DNA from: Hibiscus mutabilis | Taxonomy: Eukaryota; Streptophyta; Magnoliopsida; Malvales; Malvaceae | DNA: 64,000 nucleotides | Assembly: GCA_019671005.1 (NCBI GenBank) | Contig: CM033747.1 | Location: forward strand, 23,091,188 to 23,155,187 | Direction: 5' to 3' | Part shown: positions 34,020-44,418 of the stretch, piece after piece | Layout of the letters: every line of letters begins with the position of its first letter | Position numbering within the stretch: position 1 is the stretch's first letter | The notes under the pieces: model-generated | What the model saw: the letters and a program-made list of their open reading frames with translations, nothing else | What the model was told of the DNA's origin: nothing | The model's database searches: none | Program-made: the position numbers and the translations under genes

Positions 34020-35875
34020 TCATGCATCTCCTAAGTTGACCACTTCCTTGTTACGTTCCACATGGGTACCATTGTAGTGCTTCAATCTTTGTCCATTAAC
34101 TTTGAATTCATGGTTGTCAGAGATGGACTTGATTATCACGGCACCATGGGAGAATGGTTTGACGACTTCAAATGGTCTCGACCATCTTGATTTCAGCTTT
34201 CCCGGGAAAAGTTTTAGCCGAGAATTGAATAGGAGAACTAGTTGCCCTGACGTGAATTGTCGTGGCAATAGTTTCTTGTCGTGCCATCGCTTTTTTTTCT
34301 CCTTGTAGATTCGTGCATTGTTATAGACGAGTGCACGGAATTCTTCTATCTCATTGAAATCCATCAAACGCTTTTGTCCGACACTTTCCCAATCCATATT
34401 CACGGTCTTGATTGCCCAGTACGCCTTGTGCTCGATTTCCACCGGTAGATGACATGTTTTACCATAGACAAGTCAGAAGGGGGACATACCTAAGGGTGTT
34501 TTGAATGCAGTGCGATATGCCCAAAGTGCGTCATCTAGTCTTAATGACCAATCCTTCCTTGAGGGATTTACAATTTTCTCGAGTATTCCCTTTAACTCCC
34601 GGTTGGAAATTTCTGCTTGCCCGTTGGTTTGTGGGTGATATGCCGTGGCGATCTTGTGTGATATGCCGAAGCGTTGCAACATCTTTGCAATTAGTCTGTT
34701 GTCAAAATGCTTGCCTTCGTCGCTGATAATTGCTCTCGGCATCCCAAACCGTGTAAATATGTTTTTCTGCAGGAATCGTTGCACGGTCTTGGAATCGTTG
34801 TTGGGAACTGCAGCTGCCTCTACCCATTTAGACACATAGTTGACGGCATGTAAGATTTAGAGGCTGCCGAATGAAGATGGGAAAGGTCCCATAAAGTCGA
34901 TCCCCCATACATCGAACAGTTCAACCTCGATGATGTTCTGGAGTGGCATCTCATGTCGTCTAGAGATATTGCCCGTCCTCTGGCAACGATCACATTGCTT
35001 GTAAAAGTTTTGGGCATCTTTGTACAATGTTGGCCTATACAAACCGGATTGCAAGACTTTGGCCGCGGTACGAGTTCCTCCAAAATGTCCTCCATAGGGT
35101 GAAGAATGGCATTGTCGGAGTACATTCTGTTGCTCTTCTTCAAGGACACATCGGCGTATAACCTGATCTGCACATTGTTTAAACAAAAGAGGCTCGTCCC
35201 AAAAGTAATGCTTAGCATCATGGCGGAACCGCTTCTTCCCTTGGTGAGTAATGCCATAAGGAAAAATACCACAAACAAGGAAGTTAACTATATCCGCGTT
35301 CCAGGGTATTGCCGAGGCATGTGCTGTCGTGGTGACTGCTCCCAAGATTGCTGAGGCATGCGCGTCAAAGACTGCTGCGGCGTCGAGAGTTGCCGAGGCG
35401 TCATGGGTTGCCGAGGCATCTAGGGTTGCCGAGGCGTCAAGGGTTGCCGAGGCATTGAGGGTTGCTGAGGCAACTAGAATTTGTTCATCCGGGAATGCAT
35501 CGCATATCTCTAGATCCGCGTCCTCCTCCCTATTGCGTTCCAAACGTGATAAGTGATCGGCCACTTGATTTTCTGTTCCTTTCCTATCCTTAATTTCAAT
35601 ATCAAATTCTTGTAAAAGTAATATCCAACGAATCAAACGAGGTTTAGCATCCTTTTTAGCAAATAAGTATTTGATTGTCGAATGGTCCGTATGAACAATT
35701 ACCTTTGTACCAATTAAATAGGATCGGAACTTGTCAAATGCGAAAACTACAGCTAGTAACTCTTTCTCCGTTGTTGTGTAATTCACTTGAGCGCTATTAA
35801 GAGTTTTACTAGCGTAGTATATCACATGGAAGGTCTTACCTGTGCGTTGGCCTAGGGACTGCTCCTACCGCAAAA
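34020..35875 (-). pseudogene. pol: RNase H end and integrase of nested Athila
   Basis: Nearly intact DNA-joining enzyme with the RNase H end before it. 35825-35500 holds the RNase H C-terminus (HTDHSTIKYL, QVADHLSRLE). A repetitive linker follows, then the zinc-binding domain (HSSPYGGHFGGTRTAAKVL, CDRCQRTGNISRR). The core has WGIDFMGPF with the first catalytic Asp, IISDEGKHF with the second, and NGQAEISNRE with the Glu. The C-terminal domain ends at 34020 (RPFEVVKPFSHGAV, FKVNGQRLKHY). Only two stops break the integrase (34857-34859, and near 34466), both explicable by single base changes. A frameshift near 35872 separates it from the RT. The family is Athila by match to the two other copies in the window. 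Confidence 0.9.
35300..35495 (-). repeat. ASATLD peptide-coding repeat between RNase H and integrase
   Basis: About ten units of ASATLD / ASAIL / ASATHD are encoded by tandem copies of a 21-bp DNA unit that contains TTGCCGAGGC on the plus strand. The unit shares its core with LTR palindromes and with the gag-protease linker (38010-38150). A flexible linker is the simplest role. Confidence 0.8.
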
Positions 35876-36772
35876 TCACTTGCATCACACATGAGCTCAA
35901 AAGGTAGCGTCCAATCTGGTGGAATAACAATGGGTGCCGAGGCAAGCTTTTTCTTTAGGGTTTCGAATGCTTGGTTGCAAGAATCATCAAAATTGAAGAC
36001 TTTATCCTATTCAAGCAGATTACACAAGGGTTTAGTGATTTTAGAAAAATTATGAATGAACCTCCTGTAAAAACCTGCATGTCCGAGAAAACTTCGAATT
36101 CCTTTAACCGAACTTGGTGGGGGTAATCTCTCGATCACGTCCACCTTGGCTTTGTCTACTTCAATTCCCTTGGATGAAATCTTATGGCCGAGCACTATTC
36201 CTTCATCTACCATAAAATGACATTTCTCCCAATTGATGACTAAATTCGTTTCTTCGCATCTTGCTAACACCCTCTCTAAATTGCCGAGACAGCCATCGAA
36301 GTCATTAACAAAAACCGAAAAATCATCCATGAAGATCTCAAGGAAGTCTTCGACCATGTCTGAAAAGAGTGCCATCATGCATCTTTGGAAGGTTGCTGGG
36401 GCGTTACACAATCCGAACGGCATCCTTCGGAAGGCATAAGTACCGTATGGGCATGTGAAAGTTGTCTTTTCTTGATCTTCTGGTGCTATGGCAATCTGAT
36501 TGTAACCTGAATAACCATCAAGAAAACAATAAAAGGGTTTACCTGCAAGACGGTCAAGAATTTGATCAATAAAGGGTAATGGAAAGTGATCTTTCCTAGT
36601 GGCTTTGTTTAGCTTTCGATAGTCCATACAAACCCTCCAACCGGTCACAGTCCTGGTTGGGATAAGTTCATTATTTTCATTGCTTACCACTGTTATACCT
36701 CCCTTTTTCGGTACACATTGTACCGGACTTACCCGTACTATCAGAGATAGGGTATATAATGTCGGCGTCAAG
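35876..36772 (-). pseudogene. pol: Reverse transcriptase of nested Athila
   Basis: RNA-copying enzyme. 36771-36007 is one open frame of 254 residues covering fingers and palm: SPVQCVPKKGG, GWRVCMDYRKLN, HFPLPFIDQILDRL, FLDGYSGYNQI, MPFGLCNAPATFQRCMM, and the catalytic box FMDD at 36322-36333, the form usual in Athila. The thumb and connection follow (IVLGHKISSKGIEVDKAKV, RSFLGHAGFYRRFI). A stop and frameshift at 36720-36772 disconnect it from the protease frame, a stop at 36007 and a frameshift near 35872 from RNase H. The catalytic residues are intact, so only a few lesions inactivate it. Confidence 0.9.
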
Positions 36773-38500
36773 CTACTTGATGATTTCTTTCATTACAACC
36801 CCTTTCATGGCATGATTCAGTCTCCTCTGGGCCTCAATTGAAGGTTTGTGATCATCTTCCAACAGAATCTTGTGCATGCACAATGCCGGGCTAATTCCCT
36901 TCAAGTCGGCAATTGTCCACCTTATTGCCTTTTTGTGTAGCTTCAACATCTTGATCAGCTTCTTTTCCTGCTCAGGCTGTAACTTAGAAGAAATAATTAC
37001 AGGCAACGTATTATCGGTTCCTAAATATGCATATTTTAGTTGCTCTGGCAATTGTTTCAACTCAAGAGTCGGTGGTTGTTCAATAGAGGGTTTTTCGAGT
37101 TTACCTTCCTTACCTGAGTAATCCAGTGGTTCAAAGTATGTACCTGGTCGATTTACTAGCCAATTTGCCTCTTCTTGTTGTTCCTCATCGACCGGTTCTT
37201 CATACTCCTCAGGTTCCTCTTGATCGGCAATGTAGTTGCCGAGGCAACTAAATTCCTCGTCGAAGTTAAACTCTACCGTGGCATGAAGAAGTTGGCATTC
37301 TTCTGGATCATCGGCATGCCTTAGTGTTTGGAACACATTTAGTTTAACTTGCTGGTCATTCACCCTCATTGTGAGTTCTCCTTTTTCAACATCGATCAAG
37401 GTTCTCTCTGTTGCTAGGAATGGTCTCCCGAGAATGATGGGTGCGTGCTCATCTGCTTCACAATCCAAGACAATAAAGTTAGCGGGAAAAATAAATTTAT
37501 CAACTTTTACCAGTATGTCCTCGATTTTTCCCTCTGGATACACATAGGATATGTCGGCTAGCTGTAGCATAACTGTTGTAGGTCTTGCCTTCCCGATTCC
37601 TAGTTTCTGGAAAACTGATTTAGGCATCAAGTTTATGCTAGCCCCAAGGTCGCATAGTGCTTTCCTGACATAGTGATTTCCAATAGAACAGGGTATTGTG
37701 AAACTTCCGGGATCCTTCAACTTGGGTGGCATACAATTGTGCAACATTGCCATGCATCCCTCTGTTGCGGCAACTGTTTCGAACTCTCCTAGCCTTGTTC
37801 TCTTGGACACAATGTCTTTAAGAAACTTGGCATAGTTTGGCATTTGTTCAATTGCTTCCACCAATGGCAAGTTGATGTGGACTTGCTTTAGGATATCAAG
37901 AAACTTCTTGAATTGGTATTCTTTCTTTTGTCGCTTCAACCTTTGTGGGAATGGTGGTGGAAGTCGGATATCTTCGATCCTTTCATTGGTTTGGAACCTG
38001 ATTGACGGCATTACCGGGACATCTGGAGTTGCTGAGGCGTTATCAACTGGGGTTGTCGAGGCATGCTTTTCACAAGTTGTTGAGGCGTCTTTATCGTTGG
38101 TTGCCGAGGCATGCATATTGCCGGTTGCCGTGGCAATTCCTGATTCAGCATCTGAGGCTTTGCCGCTAGGTTCGCCTTGATCTTTTTGTGGAGTTTTGTT
38201 TGATGAGCGGGTTTGAGCCTCTCTAAGTTGTTGGCCACTTCTAGTGGTGATTGCCTTACATTGCTCATGGCCAGTTCCTCTTGCGACTTCAATATCGCTA
38301 GGTAAACCTCCTTGTGGTCTAGTATTCAGATTTTGAGCAAACTGTCCGACTTGATTTTCCAATGATTTGATTGCCGCCTCTTGGTTTTGCAATCTCATCT
38401 CGGTCTTGTTAATAAAAGCATTAGTTCTTTTTATGAAATTACTATTCTCAGCCATATAAGATTCAGTTTTCATCATAAAAGCATTTAGAGAATTTTCCAA
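36773..38500 (-). pseudogene. gag C-terminal linker, protease and RT start of nested Athila
   Basis: A 575-residue open frame. The first 60 residues are helical and polar (ENSNFIKRTNAFINKTEMRL, AAIKSLENQVGQ). A low-complexity stretch rich in ASAT/ASTT repeats follows (residues about 125-160). The protease has CDLGASINLMP as active site, with Leu in place of the usual Thr/Ser as in the related copy at 18830, then APIILGRPFL and TLIDVEKGELTMRVND. An acidic linker precedes the RT start (KPSIEAQRRLNHAMKGVVMK). The frame ends at a stop where the RT frame should continue. The long intact frame supports a young insertion. Confidence 0.9.
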
Positions 38501-38539
38501 AGAACTAGATGTCGCTTGGTTGTTGCCGCGGCATCCATT

Positions 38540-39607
38540 TGTCGTGGCATATTCTGCTAGAATCCCAATGCTTGTGCATTCTGATTGTTCTGGTTTAGAG
38601 CATTGTTGGGATTACTCCATGAAAAATTTGGTGCTTCTTCCAAGCTGGATTGTATGTATTGGACATCACGTTGTTGCTCCGATTGTAATTCCCCACATAG
38701 AAGCTGGATTTCGGATTCTGCATACATTCAGAAGAATTATGGTTATCACCACATAACTCACAAAAAGAATCCATTACCTTGACTTCATGTGTGTTGTTTG
38801 GTTTTTGCATGTTCTGGACCATCTTGGTTAAAGCGACCAATTGTACCGAAATTGAGTCTGATGATCCTAGTTCATGTAATGTGGCTTGGCGTCTAACTCC
38901 TCCTCTTCTAGTAGATGGGAATTGATAGTCATTCTTGGCCAGCTTGTTTAAAATTTGCATCGCTTCCTCCGGCGACTTATCTAGGAGTATGCCGTTTGCC
39001 GAGGCATCTAGCATCATCCTTGATGGTGTATTCGCGGCGTTGTAAAACATTGTTACTTGAGTCCACACCGGGAATTCGTGTAGAGGGCATTTGTGTAGAA
39101 GTTCTCTATATCGCTCCCAAGCCTCGTACATGGATTCATCATCCGCTGCCGAAAAGAAGTAATGTCGTTCTGAAGCTTATCACCAAATTTGTAGGATTAA
39201 ATCTAGCAAGGAAATCACGACAAAGATCAGTCCAATATGCTATGGATCCGGCAGAATGCTATTCAACCATGCTTTCGCCTATCCTCGGTGAATAGGGAAA
39301 TAATCTTAATCGTAGGACATCGGGGTGACTCGTATCTCTTGAACGAGTTGCAAATCTCGAGGAAATATTTCGGATGTTGCCGTACATCTTCGATTCTTGA
39401 GCCGCCAAATTGACCTATTGTGTTGGATCATATTAAACATTACCGTTTCAACTCAAAGTGGTCGGCTTCAATTTCAGGTGCGACAACTCCTGGGTTAAGT
39501 CCATCAATATCTTCTTCAAGATAGTCTCGAATAGTTCTATTTCGTGCAAGAATCACTCCTCCTCCTGCTCGAACATCTTGATTCATATTGCCGTCTTGAT
39601 TTGCCAT
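38540..39607 (-). pseudogene. gag: gag of nested Athila
   Basis: Structural protein gene. An ATG at 39605-39607 opens with MANQDGNMNQDVRAGGG and LARNRTIRDYLEEDIDGLNP. Stops occur near 39440 and frame changes at 39290-39140. The capsid end and nucleocapsid are open at 39131-38595 (MYEAWERYRELLHKCPLHEF, then zinc knuckle CELCGDNHNSSEC and FYVGNYNRSNN). The start is chosen because it is the first ATG after the primer site and its product resembles Athila gag beginnings. Damage is concentrated in the capsid half. Confidence 0.85.
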
Positions 39608-39797
39608 TGCTTCTCTTATCCTTCGTCTAAGTCTTTGTAAGGTTCGTTCGATTTCGGATCAAAGGGATATTCTGGTGAAGTCGGTCTCGCCTACGTCATA
39701 TACCAATGCAAAACCAAAGTTTCTTAGCCCTTTGAATTTTAAACAAGAAAAATAAAAAGAAAGTGCAAGAAAGTAAAAACAAAGTCGCTATTGCCAA

Positions 39798-39815
39798 TCC
39801 CCGGCAACGGCGCCA
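39798..39815 (-). other. Primer binding site of nested Athila, Asp-tRNA type
   Basis: On the minus strand TGGCGCCGTTGCCGGGGA lies seven bases after the 5' LTR and matches the Asp-tRNA primer site typical of Athila elements over all 18 bases. Confidence 0.95.
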
Positions 39816-39822
39816 AAAAACT

Positions 39823-41279
39823 TGTTGCGCGTAATAAGTGCTACGCAAATGTGCAAGTATACACGTCGCAAGTTATAGTATAAAAGATATCGTCTCCACA
39901 GGGATTGGTGCTACTTCAAGAATCTAGTCTCTTGCACTGTAAAAATAAAAACACAAAAAAAAGATTATAGAAGTTTAACTAATCTAGAAAGCAAATAAGT
40001 AAAAGAAAAGATGAATTCAATTGAGAGAGATAGGCCAGGTTATCGTGAGTTGAGGTGTGATAGCCGATTGGATCGTCTTGGTAAAAGAGTGCACGGGCAA
40101 CTCAGTTGCCGTGTCAACTTGCACAACGGGGTTGCCTTGGCAACTAATCGATGGTTGCCTGGGCAACTAGTTGGGCAACTACTTGGGCGTCTGGGCAGCA
40201 ACTTCAAGGTTCGGCGGAGCGTTCTTCAGTGGTTTTTTCTTATCCCTAAGTTAAAACTCTAGCTACTTGTGCATGCCTTGATAATACATCCCTGCGTGAA
40301 TCAAGGGTGAACAACAACCAATCTTATGCTCCTCTTAGCCGTTGAAATCCTTAACTTATTCCTAAGTCGGATTAATCTTCACCATCAATAGATTGAATAA
40401 AGATCATATTCATTCGTTTCTTGAATCTAACTCTCCCGATATTAGATAAATAGATGAAATCACGAGATCCTCTCCCAATTCACTCGCAAACAAGAATAAG
40501 AACCAAAAATGAATAAACCTTGAAATAGAAAAGTGCAAACTCTTATTACCTAAACAAAAACCAATAGTTTCTCACAACCACAAAACACAATAACCATAGC
40601 CAAGTAAATTTAGTTCATGGCTAGGTTCCAAAGAAACACAAGATAAACAATCCCTAGCATGAACCCAATCGAACAAGAAAGAAAAGATGAAGCTTGTCGA
40701 AAATCCCTTGCTTTCTCCCTTGGACTTGTCGAAATTTCCCTAATGCTCTCTCTATGCATCTTGTTGAAATCTCCTATCTTCTTTAAAGAATATAATTCTT
40801 TATTATAATTGTATTCCTACTAGAACTTCTCCTATCTTCTTGGAATTTAATTCTTCTTTAATCTCTGCATGGAAATCAAATTCCTTTGGGTTTGGGCTTT
40901 GCTCCACGTCATCTTGGGCTTGTATAGTCATTAATTTCGACATCCCTATTGCATTTTCTCTTTGTCGACAATTGCCATGACAACTGGCTCGGCGTCTCCT
41001 TCATGCATTGCCCTGGCAACTAGCTCGGCGTCTCCTTCATGCATTGCCCTGACAACTAGCTCGACATTGCTTTGGCAAGTGATCCTGCACATACACACAC
41101 AAAGCACACCAAAGCAGCATCTTTTCCACAAAAACTACCAAGTTATGTAATCAAGCTCAACGATGGAAGGAAACATGGATTAATGCATGAATAGCTAATT
41201 ATGCAACTAATATGAGCCTAAGTCTAACAATAATATGAGTAAAAAGGGTAAGAAAATTAGTACTTTTGAACACTTATCA
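39823..41279 (-). mobile_element. 5' LTR of nested Athila, 57 bp shorter
   Basis: Matches 31365-32878 end to end. Around 40755-40790 it lacks the segment that in the 3' LTR runs from about 32312 to 32380 and includes TATAAATAGG. As the 5' LTR drives transcription, this copy has lost its apparent core promoter. Confidence 0.95.
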
Positions 41280-41284
41280 AAGCC
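41280..41284. other. Target site duplication, right copy
   Basis: AAGCC directly after the nested Athila, identical to 31360-31364. The host CTATATAG repeat array resumes right after it. Confidence 0.95.
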
Positions 41285-42524
41285 TCAGAGCGGCGGATTT
41301 CTCTTATATAGAACCCCTCGCTACGGACACTTGAAAATATAGGCCCTTCCTATATAGAACCTTTGTCTTCACATTTGGGATTCACGCCAAAATGGCTACC
41401 GATCTGGACTTACGCTACCTAGGCTTCCATTATCTCTGGACTCACGCTACTAAGGCTGCCCGTGCTTTGTTAAATCTGCAGATACCTATCTAGAATAGAA
41501 AAATGCTATGACAAATGAGTTAGCATGCTCCTAATCCTAGGGATGTCTAACTATACATGATGCATGAGTGTCAATATTTTGGTGTGCCTGCTTCGGCCAT
41601 CAGTCAATCTCGACTCTCCGCTGCTTGCTTTCTCCTTTTTTTCTTCTAGTGGCGATACCCCATTTCACTGTGGGGTTCAACCGTTCCAACCTTTCTTTTC
41701 TGAATTTCTGGTTTGGGGTTCTAAAGTGCCCTTTCAGGTTTTCACTTTAGAGGTTTTTTTTAGGTGCCCTTCCGGGTTTTCACCTGGGAAATCTCTCTTG
41801 TTATCTCGAATGCTTTCTTTAAAAAAGCAGGGCATGTGACATTGGTCATCTTGCCCTAGTGCTCGAAGCCTTCTGCTCACCCCGTTTCAACATACATCAT
41901 GTAGGCAGCTGGAGGGCAAGGTTAATACCGTTTTCTAATCACCTATATCTTCAGGGTTATATCACAGTAATGCTCAAAAATCTATTATTTATCATAAGCC
42001 TATGTTAACTTATTTGCATGATGTTTATGGCAAATAACAAGAAGACAAGGAACGAGAGCTCAAATATGTGATTTTATTACGATTAAGGATTTGGAACAAT
42101 TTTGAGATGGTTATGAAAAACATGAGGAAAAGGAAAAGCAAAACATGAAATGCAAAACCTCCCAGTATCCATAGTATGAATGATGCGTGATCCTGTCAAC
42201 CGGAGTAGAATCTTTGCCTGGAGCTTCTTCTTCATGGGGCTCATGGGGACGACTCTTCTCTTCGAAGGTCCAACCTCAAAATTTATCTGAGTCGCCGTTT
42301 ACGGGTTTTCAACTCGGATCCTTCCTTTGCTTCAAGACGCTATTTTTCAGGTTTTCGCCTTGAGCTCTCCATTTTTTTCTTCTTTTTTTCTTAGAACACC
42401 CTTTCGGGTTTTCGCTCCACCTCTCTTCTTTTTTCTTTTTTCTTTTTCTCTTTTTTTTTCTTTCCTCTTTTTTTCTTATTCTTCTTTTTTTTCTTTTTTC
42501 TTTTTTTTTTCAAACATAGTATTT
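41285..42524 (-). other. Tat 3' UTR, part 2
   Basis: The CTATATAG repeat finishes here with two more units (41305 and 41350). A looser repeat on CCCTTTCGGGTTTTCGCC occurs at about 41725, 41768, 42340 and 42400. A T-rich run spans 42370-42515. No gene is supported; ORFs on the plus strand are translations of the repeats and the T run. Confidence 0.65.
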
Positions 42525-43609
42525 CTTAACTGCATTAGAATTTACATGATTTTTCAACTCGTCTCCATCCATTTTGGCTAAGATTAATGCTCATCCTGAA
42601 AAGGCTTTCTTGACAACGTATGGCCTTTCCCAATTGGGCATCCACTTTCCCCGAGAATCTTTCTGAATCGGGAGGATCCTCGTAAGTACCAGATCTCCCT
42701 CTCTGAATTCTCTCAGGTGCACCTTCTTGTCGTATGCTCGCATCATCCATTTTTGGTACATTTGACCATGGCAGATGGACCTTAGCCTATTTTCTTCGAT
42801 GAGATTCAACTGGTCGAATCTGGCTTGCACCCATTTAGATTCTTCCAACTTTACTTTATTTAGGACCAGGAGCGATGGAATCTCAACCTCAATGGGGAGT
42901 ACTGCTTCGGTGCCATACACTAGAGAATAGGGCGTTTCCCCCGTCGATGTGCGAACATATGTCCTATAGGAAAAAAGAGCGAATGAAAGCTTCTCATGCC
43001 AATCCTTGTACGTATCCGTCGTCTTCACGATGATCTTCTTTATGTTCTTGTTTGGTGCTTCCACTGCCCATTCATCTTAGGGCGATAGGCTGTGGAGTTA
43101 TGGTGCGTTATCTTGAACTGGTTGCACACCTCCGTCATCAATTTGTTATTCAGATTGGAAGTGTTTTCGGTGATAATCCTTTCCAACAAACCGTATCGAC
43201 AAATGATCTCCTTCTTTAGGAATTTGCATACCGTCGCCCTTGTGATGTTGGCATAAGATACTGCCTCCACCCATTTAGTGAAGTAGTCTATGGCGACCAA
43301 AATAAAATGGTGCCCGTTGGAAGCTTTCGGGTGAATCTGCCCAGTGACGTCCATGCCCCACGCTGCAAAAGGCCACGGGAAATTCATGGCGTGTAAAGGC
43401 AACGGAGGAGCGTGAATCTTGTCAGCATAAATTTGGCATTTGTGGCATTTCCTGGCGTAATCGATGCAATATCCCTCCATGGTCGACCAGAAATAGCCAT
43501 ATCTCATAATTTTTCGGGCTATAGACAGCCCGTTGATGTGCGTCCCACATAGACCATCGTGTACCTCTGCCAAAATCTCCTTCGCCTCCCAGGCATCCAC
43601 ACATCTCAA
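42525..43609 (-). pseudogene. pol: Integrase of Tat/Ogre element
   Basis: The piece 43609-43040 has the zinc-binding domain (HDGLCGTH, then CHKCQIYAD) and core (WGMDVTGQI with the first catalytic Asp; DYFTKWVEAVSY). The second catalytic position reads E in IITENTSNLNN (codon 43166-43168), where Asp is the family residue. A frameshift near 43060 leads into 43064-42591, which holds the catalytic-Glu segment (MEAPNKNIKKII), YRTYVRTSTGETPYSLVYG and the C-terminal domain (RPYVVKKAFSG). Readable sequence continues to about 42525. The Glu substitution and the frameshift make activity unlikely. Confidence 0.85.
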
Positions 43610-43830
43610 TAATGTCTGATCATGGCTTCTTTTATATAGGATCTCCCTATCCAGAACGTATCACGCTGCCATTTTTCTGAGTGTTTTTCTGTCATTGTCA
43701 TTTGCCCTTTCGGGATACTTTTGAAACTTGACATATTTCAAGATGTCATAGTACCACGGGTTTCCATCTATATCTTCTTGTACATTACAACAATGAGCCG
43801 GCCTTTCAAAAGTCTGTATCTCAATGGGGT

Positions 43831-44415
43831 TCATTTCTGCCCCCTGTTTTCGCTTTGAACATGGAAGCCAAGGTTGCCAGGTTTGTCTGCCATCTGATTT
43901 TCTTCTCTGGGAAGGTAAGTGAAACTGATCTTTTCAAACTCCTTGGTGAGCTCCTGGATCAATTCATAATATTTGACCAGCTTCGAATCCATAGTTTTCC
44001 ATTCTCCGCGCAACTGGTAAATCACTAAGGAAGAATCTCTGAATACTCGAAGTTCCTTACTCTTTCTTTCAATAGCTGCGTTCAGTCCCATAACACAGGC
44101 TTCGTATTCGTCTATATTGTTGGTGCAGAAGAATTCTAGTCCGCTGGTGAAGGGATAGTAGACATTCTCCGGAGAAATTAACACAGCCCTTATCCCGTTC
44201 CCGAGGGCGTTGGAGGCTCCATCAAAGTAAAGCTTCCATAAGTTGTCGTCTGAAACATTCTCCTCGGTTGTAATACACATAAAGTCCTCGTCCGAGAAAT
44301 TAAATTTCAACGATTCATAATCTTTCGAAGCACGACTAGCTAAGAAATCCGCTATGGCGCTTCCCTTCACGGCTTTCTGACTTATATACACAATGTCAAA
44401 CTCGGATAAGAGCAT
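43831..44415 (-). pseudogene. pol: Archaeal-type RNase H of Tat/Ogre element
   Basis: A second RNase H, found between the ordinary RNase H and integrase in the Tat lineage. Motifs in order: KLYFDGASNALGNGI (first catalytic Asp), NNIDEYEACVMGLNAAI (Glu), RDSSLVIYQLRGEW (Asp) and ENQMAD (last Asp). After ENQMAD the sequence leaves the family pattern (KPGNLGFHVQ), probably a frameshift. The domain matches the RVT_3 / PF13456 type as I know it. A gap of about 200 bp with stops (43620-43830) separates it from integrase. Confidence 0.85.
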
Positions 44416-44418
44416 CTG

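Larger units (their letters stand above)
31365..41279 (-). mobile_element. Complete nested Athila-type retrotransposon, minus strand
   Basis: A 9.9 kb element with LTRs of 1514 and 1457 bp, TG...CA ends, a perfect target duplication, perfect Asp-tRNA primer site, PPT, gag, protease, RT, RNase H and integrase. The LTRs differ by roughly twenty substitutions, mostly transitions, plus one 57-bp deletion. It is the youngest insertion recognisable here. It has no env-like ORF. Confidence 0.95.

Noticed and set aside
42327..42581. Phe/Ser-rich ORF
   Set aside because: It covers the T-rich tract of the Tat 3' UTR.
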